From: Pseudevernia furfuracea
Taxonomy: Eukaryota; Ascomycota; Lecanoromycetes; Lecanorales; Parmeliaceae
NCBI GenBank assembly: GCA_022315425.1
Contig: JAIUPT010000040.1
Span: 992,001 to 1,056,000 of the forward strand
Direction of reading: 5' to 3'
DNA length: 64,000 nucleotides
Shown here: positions 1-12,181 of the stretch, one piece after another
Numbering within the stretch: position 1 is the stretch's first letter
Layout: every line of letters starts with the position of its first letter
Translations under genes and position numbers: made by a program
Notes under the pieces: generated by a model
What the model saw: only the letters and a program-made list of their open reading frames with translations
Told to the model about the DNA's origin: nothing
Databases searched by the model: none

Positions 1-200
1 CCGAGACATCGCTAGCTGTCACAAACCCCGAGGATTACAACATAGAGAGGAGGCAATTAAAACCCCACTGCAAGGGCTCTGTAGGGCTGTAAGGGATAAT
101 CAATATCATGAGTGAAGATATTGTCTAGAAGAAGTTATACGTATATAAAAGTGGCCTTTCAAAACGCCTTCACACTCCCTCCCTTTCTACCTTTCTACCC

Positions 201-228
201 TTCTGCCTTCTGCCTTCTGCCTTCTGCC
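201..228. repeat. (TTCTGCC)4 microsatellite
   Basis: Four copies of a 7-bp pyrimidine-rich unit lie inside a longer polypyrimidine tract (about 170-240). No gene is attached to it. Confidence 0.85.
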
Positions 229-287
229 TCTCGTCTTCCTGACTTGGCCAGATTTCGATAGCGATAAAATGAAGGAAGGAGATGCTA

Positions 288-1051
288 GAACGAGACCTAA
301 AGGAGAAGATGAGAAGGAAGAGAAGACAGCGCAACGTACTCGGAAACTCGACATTCAGGACTGGCACGTTATATGCGAGCGCGCCCTCAAGACTCGAGCC
401 TGAAATCACAGTTTTATATTGGTCATTTAACGGACTGGAAAATTGGAGATTAGGAAGTTCGACCGAGCAGGGTATGGCTTAATTGATATCGTTTATACGG
501 ACGGCGTTAAGAACGGATTATTAGTGCGCGTTGACGGTATCGTTATTGATAGCGACGATTGAACTGCCGATATCGAAGAAGATATCGGTTTGCGGATATG
601 TCCTATCATCGCCAGTGAAGCTAAGGGAGTGTACGAGTCAGAGAGCACAAGTCGAATTGTTAACGACCAATGATTTCAGAGCAGGGCTGTATATTAGATC
701 GATGGCGCCGAAACCAAGAGTGCCGCCAGCACTACAGTAGTCAAGTCGAAAAGCGTGATAAAGACGGATGAACGTCAGCGGCTTGTTCGTAACTTTTCGA
801 TGCACATATAGTCCGTTACTATGACGATCCTTTCAAATAACGCTATGTGTCATCAAGTGTACTACTATGCAATAGCAACCTTCACGGATCTGCTCGGTCA
901 AGATGACAGGAAAGAGATACCTGAGGTCCTTTTTCAGACTAGCGTGCTCTTTTGCCACGAATGTCAACCGCCACGGACGACATCGGTCAAGAGTTCAAAC
1001 ACTAAACTCTCTAAAGATGCTTCTTCGGCCCCAAACCCCCAATCTATTTAA
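288..1051 (+). pseudogene. decayed coding-like stretch, family not recognised
   Basis: One plus-strand frame reads protein-like sequence with pieces such as DIQDWHVICERALKTRA and FDRAGYGLIDIVYTDGV (about 350-570), but TGA, TAA and TAG stops interrupt it repeatedly (for example after ...KTRA and after ...VIDSDD). A second open piece follows at 821-1051. The composition looks like an old gene losing its frame. I do not recognise the family with confidence; a decayed fungal kinase-like gene is only a weak suspicion. Confidence 0.2.
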
Positions 1052-2357
1052 GATGATACTATGGTGGATTGCTTGACATTATGACTCCGTCTAGCTGTTA
1101 GTACGTATAATTGTTATCATAGCTAGCATGTTTAAGGGAACAAACAGAAGAAACGAGGCGTGTTACTCCTCAAATTACCTGCAACGCATTCAAAGACCAA
1201 AATTAAGATATCAATCAACAGAACTCACACTAGACTCAAGGATGTAAAATAGACCGAGGCATATGCATACCTCCGATATGTAAGGTACTTACCTTACAAA
1301 ACGGGAATCGTCAGGTGTGGGAATTCAGCACTTCGGCCCTATTATGTAATCAGCCCCACACTATACTAGAGTAGTGGCTTGGCGACAAGACCATTGTCAT
1401 GGTCTTCACCTCCTTAGAAGCACTATCTAGTTGGCCTGTGGCCTGTTAGTAGTCAACACACCCAACTCCATAGAATACCAATCAAGTCGTCATCAATATT
1501 TCAACAGCACGCGGTCCGGCGACACGGCCTCTCCCTCCCGGAAAAGAAAACCGGGAAACCGCACACAGTTCGCGAAAGACGGCCTCCTCTACTAAGGAGC
1601 TGCTCGGGTTTCATGAGAACGGGGTTCATCTTTCTTCACGTTCCCAATACTGCCGAAAGACATCTCGCCGAAGAAAGCTCAATCGAAACGCCATGTGGCA
1701 AGTACTGTATAGCAAGCACTGTATGACATGCACTGATTCTTCTTTTCGGGCAAGCGTGAGCACGGATTGATTTCGCAATCCCGTGAGCGCCTCGGTAGGG
1801 AAGTGGTTCTATGTGATTTGAATCTCCACGCTTTGAAGACCAACAGAAATGGGTCGGCACCGGCAATTCCTCCGACCTGATGTTCACTTTCCCTGATGCG
1901 TGGACTAGGATGTAATAGCAGCGATCCCCATTAGCATTGTCACTTACTTTTGTAGCTTGATACCAGCGCCGTAGGGATAGCCGTACTCGAATGAGGTGGG
2001 GGGCTCGCATTGAGCAAATACTCGGTAGACTGATAGACTGGACCAATTGTGGGTCCTCCTCAGCCGGATGTATCTTGTCATTTCAAAGGCAAAAATGGAA
2101 GACGTCAGTGTCGTCATGATGACTACATGGGCGCATCACCTTCCCGACCCACGTGCCAGTTGCTCGTGTGATTGCGTGAGAGAAGCATTCACAGTCAGCA
2201 GATGAGTATAAGAGGAGCACGGAATCCTTTCTCCTTTCCATTTCTTCCTTCTCAGGCCATCCGATCATCGTTTTCATCCAGCCAATACTTCCCCAGGTCA
2301 ACTCCAGCCCCCCGAGCATTCCCACTTCAGCTTCCATTTCCACCCCATTCCATTCCA
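1052..2357. other. intergenic, no supported gene
   Basis: Open frames here (for example 1636-2046 minus, 2083-2496 minus) have no recognisable domain, and the second overlaps the hydrophobin-like gene antisense. The last 200 bp are the CT-rich leader and promoter of that gene. Confidence 0.5.
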
Positions 2358-2861
2358 ATGGCACCCATCTCCCTCCTTGTCGTCGCGCTCGTCGCACCCC
2401 TTGCCTTCGCCCTGCCCAAGTCAGGCAACAGCTACGGTAGTGGTGGCTCAGCACCATCAGGCTGGAATGCTGCCGTCGAGAACTTCTGCACCGCACCTGA
2501 GGTGCTCCAGTGCTGCACCGCTGTTGCCGCCGGTGTAGCGGACGAGCCGGATTCTACCGCAACCGGTTGTAAGTCATCACCGCCGATAAAGTTGCCGCTG
2601 GTCTAACATAGGCTAACCACACCGGTTGACGTAGGTATCGATGCCATGGCGGGCGGGCAGATTACCTACGAGTTTGGTTACTGCCCTTATAATTACGCAC
2701 CTTTATGCTGCGCTGTCGTTGTAAGTCTCTCTCTCTCTCTCTCTCTATCCCTCTCTCTCATACATGGATATGATTTGTACTAATGTTGCGGTGAAAAGGC
2801 CGCCGATGGCATCGACACTGGCTGTGGCCTTCCGACTCAAGTCTACGAACCAAAGAATTGA
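2358..2861 (+). CDS. hydrophobin-like secreted eight-cysteine protein
   Basis: A small amphipathic secreted protein of the type that self-assembles at hyphal or spore surfaces. Three exons: 2358-2568, 2635-2720, 2799-2861, with GT-AG introns 2569-2634 and 2721-2798; the phases fit exactly and give 119 aa. The start MAPISLLVV opens a signal peptide ending near ALVAPLAFA. Eight cysteines follow the hydrophobin order C, CC, C, C, CC, C. Spacings are C-x7-CC-x17-C-x15-C-x7-CC-x11-C, between the usual class I and class II patterns. Intron 2 begins with a CT microsatellite. The reading frame opens upstream at 2172, but the in-frame ATG at 2358 directly precedes the signal peptide. The eight-Cys pattern is seen; surface function is inferred. 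Another eight-Cys secreted family is possible. Confidence 0.75.
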
Positions 2862-4361
2862 AGACTCCACTTTGACTGCCCTGATGCACAGTTTTTGAAG
2901 GAGACTGAGACTTGAATCTGGGACGAGAGACTTGACCGTCTTGTAACGCGCTGGTTTAATTTGTGAAAAGGGGGAAAGGGGGAAAGGCCGGTGAAGAGCG
3001 CACATCATCTTGGACCCTGCGATGTAATACCGAAAGCTCTTTACTCTGAAGTGTCTATCGCCTGGGCCGGATGTGGAACATTTGTAATCACTCCAAATTG
3101 GCGAGGGCCCCCCCCCCCTTTACACGACCCCCAAATCGACAAATGAATCAAGGAGTGAAATTCCACCTTTGATACACAAAGAGGCACTTGTAAGACCGCA
3201 GTACTCGGGCTGACCGATAAAACGAACGTCGATCACTAGTACCGTACCAGCTTCCACGCATTAAAGCGGACGACCTTCTCAATTGACCGGTACGTTATTC
3301 ATGGCTAAATCAAACCAAGCGTCATCGAACGTTCACGGAATGTCCGTACCCCAAAGTCGCTTCTTAGTCCGTGAGGTTACGAAACCCCCATGGGGGGAAT
3401 ACATCATCCTGTGCAATAAATGGCAACTCCACCCGCATATATCAAACACAGCAACGGGGGGAGCCCGCCTTTTCAATGGGGGGTTTTTTTAAGCAGGGGG
3501 TTTCAGTGCGTACGTGTCTTTCCTTTCCCCCGAGCAGTTTGCTATTTTTCAGGGGCGTTGGGTGGCGATGGGCTACGGGGATGGTTCTCGGCGCTCGCGA
3601 TGGGTGGGATTGGAAAAAAAAAGGAAAGGAAAGGAAAGACCTACACGTCAATAAGAGAGGGTGAAAGTATGTCTGAATATGGCATGAATTTGCCGGCAGA
3701 TATCCCGATCTGCATGTCTGCACTTCCCCGTCTCACGCTATGATTCGTCACGCGACATCCCCCTGTTTCGCTCTCGTCGGTCAAACACGAGCATCACACG
3801 AACCAAGAACCGATTCTTCGCTTCATTCATCCCGAGACCCCATCTTTTCCGCAGCCAGCCCCCTTTCAGTCTAGACCGTTGTAGGAACTTTCCGTCCATG
3901 GAGATTGACGCGTCTTCGATGCCCCCCCCCACCCCCATTGGAACGCATGGTGCTTTCCATCGGTGGACTTGCCTCTGACCTCCACAATGTCATGGGATCC
4001 CCCGCGAGGACAGGAGGTCCGTAGCCCCGACCCTCGTCCCCTTCCGCCCGGGCCCTTCTTTCTCCCACACAATTCCATAGACACGGCCTTACCTCCACCG
4101 ACGGGTTTGGTATCAACGAGCTTTTGCCGTTGCCTCAGAGAGGGGCCTGCTTAGGAGCCATGGTATCTGGACGCTTTTCGACTCTTGTCCGACCCTGTAA
4201 GAACGGTAAGGGGGTTGAAGATGAGACGAGAGTGGAGCAGCGATAGAATGCTGATGGGAGAGGTTTTAGATAGTCAAGATGAGATGTTGCTGAACATGCA
4301 TTCAGATTGCCAGCCCAGTCTGCGGTTGAGGTTTTTACTTCACCTGGCTACGCATCGGAAA

Positions 4362-4505
4362 GGTGTGGGATGGTATGGTATGGTATGCCATCGAGACCGT
4401 ATCTTTTGATGATTTGTGGTATGATATGGTATTTTACTGGTATCTTCGAATGGTGTGGGACATTTCTGGTATCATGGGATGGTATGGGAAATCTTGGGGG
4501 GATAT
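4362..4505. repeat. degenerate GGTAT/GGTATG-rich tract
   Basis: The stretch is dominated by GGTATG and TGGTAT words (tandem at 4371-4386, then dispersed), ending in a GATATCCCATACCA segment that partly inverts the motif. It keeps several frames open without a convincing protein. Confidence 0.6.
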
Positions 4506-4571
4506 CCCATACCATGTGGCGGACCAATGCCTTTTCGTTGAATTGATGACTAGAACGATGACTAGAATACG

Positions 4572-4640
4572 ATAGCGGCAATGGCTGGAATGGCTGGATA
4601 GCTGCAATGGCTGAATAGCTGGATAGCTGCAATGCCGAAT
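4572..4640. repeat. ATGGCTGGATAGCTGCA-type short tandem repeat
   Basis: Words of the type GGCAATGGCTGGA and TAGCTGCAATGGCTG recur about five times with small variations. It appears to be simple slippage-derived sequence. Confidence 0.55.
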
Positions 4641-6826
4641 TTGACTACAATGACCGCATGACCGCCTTTGAGCCTGGGAAGGCTGAAATCTCATGGCTGC
4701 AATGGCCACGGAAAGTCATATTTTTTGACCTTTCTGGAAGAAGACAAAAGGAAGAGAGCAGTAAGAGTGGGATCGAAGGCAGTGAGGAACCGAATTCAAA
4801 ATAGGAGAATAGCACAGAGAGGGTTTTCTTCCTTACAAAGATGTGTGTGTAAGCCAAGCAGACATCTGGTAGAAAGAATTCTTCCTTCTACCTCCCACCT
4901 TTCTTCCTTTCTATCCTACCACCCTCAGCATATCCTTCGAGCTTTTCTCTTCTGAAAAAGCCCAGTTATTTCCCCAGTCATCAGTCTTCACCGAACAAGA
5001 CCAAATTTTCATAGCCTCCGTTGCTCTTTCTCACCGAATGCCCCCTCACTCACCCATTGCCCCCTTGACCGTAACATGCACACCAACGTTGCATCAACGC
5101 CGTATTCCGATGCTTTGCCCGAATCCCAATCAGACTGTTTCGCTAGTCCACATCATGTACGCAAAGCCAACTCCCAAACAACCCAGTATTCCCAGAGTTT
5201 TCTTCTGATTTCTCACCCCACGATGATTTGGCTATCTGCAGAGATATAAAGTCTGTTCAACCTCGCCTACGCCGGCCGAGATGATTCTTATTACCAATGA
5301 TGCTTTACGGATTTATTTCATGATTCCGCCCGGGTGAGTTTAGATCGATGTTGAGACACGACCCTTGAGAGGGGGAGCACAGGTGTACGCTCAGTTTGCT
5401 ACGGGCCCCTCAGCCTGTCCCCATAGTTCAGAGCCACGAAAGCAGATTCAACACGGTTTTCTCTTTCAGCGCATGAGCTTCCAACGGTGTTCGTATCAAC
5501 GATGATGAAACTCTTACGCCATGCGAAGCTTGTCCTTTTCTCATAAATGTTATGATATCGGGACGGGTTCTCGTGTCCGGTTTTTCTCATCACCTTTTCC
5601 CCATCCTGTCATATCAAGATCATCTCATGCCCCCCCCCCGACCCCGCATGCAGTTTTTGACAATGCAACGAGAACCATCCTCGCTACATCACCCGTCCTT
5701 CTCCTCGTTCCTTTCAGGAACTCCTTCGGCTACCTCCCGACCGCCGCCTTCCTAGGCAGAGACACGCGGTCGTAGGTGGATTTCCTGTTCGCATTGACAG
5801 GAGACGTGGCCCGTCTACTTCCACCTGTCCGGTTCAGATGCCCTGAGCCGATATCTAAAATTTCCGACGGTAATGCTGGCGAGATTGAAAAGGTGTCGTC
5901 GAAGGATTGACGGCGTTGTCGTTTTTTTTTGCTTCAAAGAGAGGTGGGGGGGGGGGGGTGACACATTTTTGGTTCCGAGAGAAAGTTGTATCCATTGCTG
6001 TGAGAGATACTTTTTAGTGTGAATGCGTTGGTTGGAGGGTGGGGTGGAAGTGGGGGAGGGAAGGAAGAGCCAGAGGTCCTGACATGGATGCTTTTTGTAT
6101 GCAGTCGAGAGATCGGGCAACTGAGTCGCGTGCGTTGTCAGCGGAGGATATCACAGGTCGGTTGGGTTCACATAGCAATAATTCAATGACGGCACGAAAC
6201 ATGATTTCCGTTCGGAATTCTAGGTGGCCGTCGTGAACGGAGATAGAGAGTTCATTGTTCACGTGTTTAGTCCGCGCAACGAGGAAGAGAGGACATCGCT
6301 TTTCACCCAACTATTCCAGATAGATACCTTCATTTCTTCCGCACGCAAACAATACGGCAAGCTTTACAGCTTCAGCAGCGGCGCTCTTTCGGTGCTAGGT
6401 CAGATTCAGCGGCGAATCTTCTTGAGTATAGTAAATTCTTCTCTTGTATCGTAGGATGAGAGCAAAGTTCGACAACTTCACCAGTCTTATATGACGTGTA
6501 TTGCTAGCGAAATGATAAGACTGGTGTGTGTGTAGGCATTAGGTTTACTTCCACCTCTGTTCTGATAATTTCTGTTTTCTTCCCATTGACTTATTCCCTT
6601 TCACTTCATCAACCTCTGCATGGTCAAGAAATGCCGTATCCTCGACCCTTTGATTCACAAAGCTAAAAAAACATATATGCCATATGACTCTCTTCCTGTG
6701 CCCGTCGACGTCAATAACTCAGCAACCACCGACACAATCGTACGCCTTATCATCAGCCCCTTATGTAACAAACCTCCCCCGACAAACTCAAGTAGCTCGC
6801 ATACCATGCCATGCCATAACTCCCTC

Positions 6827-7672
6827 TCAACGCAAATACCACCCCCGGTCACCAATCCGCGCCAAAAGATCCTTCATCCGAACCCCCCGCGCCACCCCCT
6901 CACTCTTCCCCGCATACCCATCCGCGACGCAGAAATAGCAAAACGGCCTCGCGAAAAGATCCTCTTCGACAACCTCCCCCGGATACCCCGGCAAAGCCTC
7001 GAGGTCCGCGTCCAGCAGCTCCAGGAACAACGCCGCCGTCGCGCTCAGGAACTGCCCTTGCACCCCCGTCGTCGTCGTCGGCGGAGGAGAGGCGCGGTCC
7101 ACGGTGTGGACCGTGACGATCTGGCACTGCGTCTTCATAAACGACATCGCTTCGCGCATCTGCAGGTACGAGAGCAGATCCAGCCCGTCCAGGCCGGAGC
7201 GGGGGATCCGCCGGCCGGGTCCGCTCTCGGTCGCCAGGGTCAGGGCGCGGTAGTGCGCGCGGGTGAAGTCGGCGGTTTCGTCGGGGGAGAGGACGCGGCG
7301 GCGGGGGGGTGGGAGCCCCGAGTCGGAGTCGGAGTCGTCGTCGTCGTCTGGGGAGGAGGCGTGGGCGACGTGGTTGGAGAAGTGGGCGACGGTCATGGAG
7401 GCGAGCATGTGGTTGTCGGTGATGCGTTGCGCGGTGGACATGGTGAATTGGGGCGACGACGCCGGGTAGAGGCGGGATCGGGCGGACGATTGGGCGGTGG
7501 CGAGCTCGTGGGCTTGGGGGAAGCAGTCGACGATGCGGGGGAGGATGGCGTTTGCGTTTGCGGACCAGATGCTTTGGAGTCGGTGGGAGGTCTTGCTCAG
7601 GGCGGATGCTGTGGCGAAGCAGTCGACGGTTTGGAAGATTTGGACGAGGAGTTCTGTTGGCAGTCCTGTCAT
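6827..7672 (-). CDS. F-box-like protein
   Basis: An intronless minus-strand gene of 281 aa. The first 35 residues match the F-box pattern: LPTELLVQIFQTVDC followed by ATASALSKTSHRLQSIW. F-box proteins are substrate adaptors that bind Skp1 in SCF ubiquitin ligases; the C-terminal part usually selects the target. Here that part has an acidic DDDDDSDSDSG run (about residues 108-118) and no repeat domain I recognise. The frame opens upstream at 7780, but the ATG at 7672 puts the F-box at the N-terminus, as is usual. Third codon positions are GC-rich, which explains a long antisense shadow frame on the plus strand. The F-box is a sequence call; the target is unknown. Confidence 0.7.
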   Translation of the reverse strand: MTGLPTELLVQIFQTVDCFATASALSKTSHRLQSIWSANANAILPRIVDCFPQAHELATAQSSARSRLYPASSPQFTMSTAQRITDNHMLASMTVAHFSNHVAHASSPDDDDDSDSDSGLPPPRRRVLSPDETADFTRAHYRALTLATESGPGRRIPRSGLDGLDLLSYLQMREAMSFMKTQCQIVTVHTVDRASPPPTTTTGVQGQFLSATAALFLELLDADLEALPGYPGEVVEEDLFARPFCYFCVADGYAGKSEGVARGVRMKDLLARIGDRGWYLR

Positions 7673-9288
7673 GGTTGCGGCGGATCCTACGGTAGATGAT
7701 GGGCATGAGAGAGGTGATGGTGGCCACTTGAATGATATCATCGCCAGTGATTCTTCTGGGTTCTGCAGCCCAAGAGGCATGATGCTAGAGGTCGTTGACT
7801 ATGGTGTCGGCTGCGGGAGGTTTGATCGGAACGTGGTAGATTGAAACGTTGAGGAGAATTCTATCCGGTATTTTGTCTTGTGAAAGTATGGAAGGTGTTG
7901 TTGGAGAATACTAGTGTTGAAGATGCCTAGCTGAGGTTATTGGAAGATTCACAGCACGATTGGTCTTCAGGGCTGCCTTTGTTTCTGTCACTATTGGTAA
8001 CGGTTACCGCTCTTTTGAGGTAATATCCGATTGAGCGAAAGAGATGGTGGTTATGATGTGTTGAGAAGTCAACGCGCTTTTTACTCGAGGATGAACATCG
8101 GTGTTCAAAAACAATACCACGGATCTGCGGCATTTGAGCTCGACAGTGACTCTCAACACCTTCATTTTCTTCCTTCACTATTGCTGTCCTAAGATAAATA
8201 GATGCCTACCATCTCCTTATCATGATCTTGGACAATATCTTCCATGTCTCAAGTTGATTCCTAACAATTCAGTCCAGGGTCACCTCCTTTACCCAGCACC
8301 GTCCCTCTCAGAAGTGACACATACGAACGGACGAAGCACGGCTAGGTACGACCATTCGAGAGCCCTAGCACACAGCCACCGCGCGGCGAGGAATTAGACC
8401 ATGTTATAGGAGAAAATCACAATTTTCGAACCTCCAAGTTGGTTTTATGTGTGACGGATGAACGTGGATTTGCTAAAGAAGCAATTTTCTTGAACCAAAA
8501 ATGTCCATACGGGTCATGATTTCCTCATCCTCGAGAAGCCGTAAGTAAGCAAATCAGCAAAGAAAGAAAGAATACTGCAAACGACGAAGTTAGCCTTCAT
8601 CCTTCACTCACGGCAGCATCAACATTATACTATACGTGACTTGAATTGTCAAATCCATCAAGGAGGGAAACTCTTTTCGAGGCGTATAACGTATAAGGTA
8701 GTTGCCCCTTTCGAGCGTGAGCCGCAAGACATTCGAAACCGAGCTGTCCCCAATCGATGCTGACTTAACGCTTTTGTTTTTCAAGAAGGGATTTAAAATG
8801 CCGATATCATCATGGAAAGAGGCTTCGCTTGCGGTGTTCTGTTTGTGTGGTAGATTAATGATACTTGGATTCATTCACGTAAGGGAAAGTGCGCGCGTGT
8901 AGAACCCGATTGTGGACAGTTCAGGATCGAATTGTGTGAAGCTGCTGTTTCAAAAAGTTACAGCCTGCATGCAATATTTTGGCAGATGATTCACGACCAC
9001 TGCAAGCCTCTTTCCTCTCCTTCAATACTGGTAACGCCAAGGGCTGATGTGATTCATCCTTCGAGAGTCCAGACTCGAGTTCATACTGATCATTTCACAC
9101 CGCTCCTGCCTCCATCTCAGCGCGGCGGCGCTGTCATCGTTGGCTGGTTGATGTTGCCATCAGATGTCATTTGCGTGGCCTGTCATGCAGGCTTTGGACG
9201 TCAACTCGGCTGTTGCTCTCTACCACCCATTCTATCGAAAAGAAAGCTTCTTGCGAGATTGCAAACCGTGCACTTGTCTTTGCGGCTA
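7673..9288. other. intergenic, no supported gene
   Basis: Upstream region of the minus-strand F-box gene and downstream region of the minus-strand membrane protein gene. The short frames here (for example 8608-8874 minus) have no domain or splice support. The frame at 8932-9468 plus is antisense to the last exon of the next gene. Confidence 0.5.
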
Positions 9289-10893
9289 TTACCATCTCGT
9301 CTCCTGATCCTTTTCTTGGGAAGGCAGATTCACAATAGGGATCTGATTCTTGGCCGTGCAGACCATCTCGTTCGCGTAGGCACGGTACCGGCTCAGGACA
9401 TCCGTGTCATACATTTCCTTCTGGACAGCGAAGCTGAAGTGAGCAGTGAGGGCGCGGGTCTGAACTAGGTTTTCTTACAGGGTGTCAGTATTCAACTTCT
9501 CATATACTGGCTGTTGCACTTACGACGATGCTGCTTCCTCGGTAGATTGCTCGAGATCAACTGCTCATCATCCGCACCCTCGAAAGGCAAATTATCCAGG
9601 ATATCGTTCGCCCAGATAGCTAACAGGTTGATATTGGTTCGGTCATACCGCATGTTCCAGATGCCCTCGTCTCCAATGTAGTATTTCTTCAAAAGCCCCT
9701 TCTCCAGATTTTCCAGCAACGAGTAGTGCTGTTGCGCTGCGATCGTCCACATATGCCAACTGTTCCCATCACCTTGATACTCCGACTCTGCAATCGGCGT
9801 TTTCGCGATATATCGATCCTCATCGCGCAATGGCAACCAGCGGTGGTTCGCATATGGAGGGCCTCCAATCGAGCCTATGGGGGCTTTATCCGCTTTCCCC
9901 GTTTTGTCGGTGTGTGGAAACGCCTCAATCTCGCCTTCGCCGTCAGGAGACTGCCATGTGGGAAGAGCGGAAGCGCGCCATGCTTTCGGACCGTAGGACT
10001 CGTCGCCAGTATCTTTGGAGGCAGGTTTGAGAATTGGAGGCCGGCGTTCCGGGAAGTAGGAGTATACGGCACCGAGGCGGTACTGGACCCAGCCCATGGT
10101 TGCGGAGTTGATGAGGGAAGCGAGGACGGCGAAAGATTCAGGGTGATTGAGCTTGGTGTGGACTAGCTCTGGAATGGCAGTGGGGCTCATCCAGACCTAG
10201 ATCCTGTCAGAAAATGAAACAAGCAGAGAGGGGAGGCTTTGCTGACTAAGTCATCATCGATCTTGATGTACATATGATCGCGCTCAATGGATTGGGCGTA
10301 AATGGAGTTGAAGTTCTGTGTAAAGCCGTCTTCCTCCAACTCCACCCTTTTGTAGTCTTTGACCTGAGCCACCATTTTTGCCAGCCATGCTATATCATCC
10401 TTGTTCCCTGTATTGACGACAAAGTGTATCTCATCCAGGAAGCCGCCATGGGAGACGAGGTTGGCGCGTAGATAGCACTCGAGCACTGACAGGGTATCTC
10501 TTCTACCGAAGAAGAGTATCCCGATAATCTTGAAATCGCTAGGTTTCGAGGTTGTCGTCCCGTCCACGAGGACTGCCGAAGGCCAAGCCAAGGGTGCCGA
10601 GGGAGAAGTTGTTGAGGAAAGCGCATTGGAGATTGGCAGAGGGCGATAGCTGACAAGTACTACCAGTGCAATGGAGACAGCGACGAGGAGTGTGATCCAC
10701 CTCTTATTCAAGCCTCGTATCTTCTGCGCAGACTCCGACTCCCACGCTGCTGCTGGGGCGCGCCATAGGCCCCTTGTGTTGTTGCCATCGGTCAGAGGTC
10801 GATATGCTTTGGTTAAGTCCCAGGACCTCAGAGCGCTACTGCACTGTCAGCAGGATGGAGGGAGACAGGGTGATTAGATAGCCACCTCAGCAT
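9289..10893 (-). CDS. type II membrane protein with DDD motif, probable glycosyltransferase-like
   Basis: A four-exon gene of 482 aa: exons 10893-10886, 10838-10247, 10196-9524 and 9464-9289. All junctions keep phase; the acceptors are cag, ctag and ctag. The first exon is only 8 nt (ATG CTG AG). A cytoplasmic N-terminal segment (about 50 aa) precedes one membrane anchor, ITLLVAVSIALVVLVSY (residues 51-67), then a lumenal domain. That domain contains ILFFGRRDTLSVLECYLRA, IHFVVNTGN and IKIDDDLVWM (DDD at 197-199). DxD-type acidic triplets bind the metal and nucleotide sugar in GT-A glycosyltransferases, so a Golgi enzyme is a reasonable inference. No named family is certain. The donor of intron 2 (GTCAGC) is weak but the joined product IDDDLVWM is convincing. 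Confidence 0.65.
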
Positions 10894-12181
10894 CGTCTCG
10901 TCTAGATCCTTTGCGCGATGGGCATGGGGGAATGGGCCCAGGGACTTTGTAACAGAGACGGAGGGGCTCAGCTGGAAAGGGTGTTGTTGAGCATCCCGTA
11001 TGAGTAATCTCCGTGACGGTGAACCCCACTATCTCACGAGGCTGGAGAAAGAAGGCAGTGAATGGAAGGAGGATGTGAAGGCTGACAGGCAAAGGGATGG
11101 TGACATTATTATTATTATTATTATTATTCTTACCCTGGTGAGCCCAAGAGTTTGGTAGTATCTGCTCTTGGCCATAGTCAGTAATCATTATGATTGGGCC
11201 GTGTTTGATGTTTGCGGCGCATATATCAGCGCAGCCAAATCCCTTGCTTGGATGAACGCCAAGCAGTCTGAGGTGAGATCCCAAATGGAAGGCAGCCTAT
11301 TACAGTAGAGTTTACCTTTAACGACTCAGCCGATGTACCTTAATTATAAGGTATGTAGGGTAAAGTATGTACTTTAGGGAAGCTGGTTCCGAGGGAGCCC
11401 TAGGGCTGAAGCTGGAGACTAATCACTGCAATCACTGCAATCACTGCCCCCGTGCCCACTAAACTCTTGGGGCCATTTCATGAGGTTTGGGGGCGAGTTT
11501 CGGGTACTCGGGGAGCAGTAAATTAATTAATTACCTTACGATTTACATTATTGCTGTCGCCTTCCCGACTGGTGCAGCCAATACTTACTTGCCATAGTTT
11601 AGTCCACGGACAATGCTGCCCTACTATTCATCTCTTGCTGCTTGCTCATCATTTCTTATTTCTTCCTCTACATCATAATTCTTGTAATCTTAGAGAATGG
11701 GGAACTTGATGAGGAAGGCGAGAAGGACGTGACAAGGTGTTTCAGTCATACAATAAAAGTCACACCAGGAGCCGTGATGAGTGATGAATGCCAAGAAACT
11801 AGCAGGTGTTAGCTGCATGTTCAAAAGCTTGGTGCTCGAGAAGTAATTATAATTTGGTGATTGATGCTCTTGTGCTTCATCCTTGCTTGCTGTTCATCTC
11901 ACAACGCTTTCCGGCGAGATGGCAACTGCACTCAATGAAAGGGAAGATTCTAGAGCGAAACAATGTCGATTGATCAGCTCTCCAAGAGTTGCTCGAATGG
12001 ACCCTTCGGATGAGGTGCGCCATCCGAAGACAGTGACATCAGTCGTAGAAAAAGCTTCAACGAGTGAAGATTATTTAATGTTGAGGGCAATTGAACTGCA
12101 ACATAACTTTTTCCAAGAACACAATCATACGCATTCCTCACCGTACTCATAGTACCCATAGCATCCACCGGACCCAACAAA
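10894..12181. promoter_or_regulatory. divergent intergenic region between membrane protein and reductase genes
   Basis: 1.3 kb separates the minus-strand gene starting at 10893 from the plus-strand gene starting at 12182, so both promoters must lie here. It holds an (ATT)8 microsatellite (11105-11128), three AATCACTGC units (11421-11447) and AT-rich segments near 11520-11560. I see no regulatory site I could name. Confidence 0.5.
11105..11128. repeat. (ATT)8 microsatellite
   Basis: Eight perfect ATT units in the divergent intergenic region. Confidence 0.9.

Larger units (their letters stand above)
2862..6826. other. 4-kb gene-poor interval
   Basis: No open frame here has a recognisable domain or consistent splice signals. 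The stretch holds homopolymer runs (C at 3108-3118, G near 5947-5959), short GGTAT and ATGGCTGG repeats, and many overlapping short frames on both strands. The segment nearest 6826 is the 3' side of the minus-strand F-box gene. Confidence 0.5.

Noticed and set aside
1636..2046. 136-codon minus-strand open frame
   Set aside because: No domain, no splice or signal features, in a region of many overlapping frames.
6620..7699. 359-codon plus-strand open frame
   Set aside because: It overlaps the F-box gene antisense; the composition is Arg/Gly/Val-rich shadow of GC-rich third positions and has no domain.
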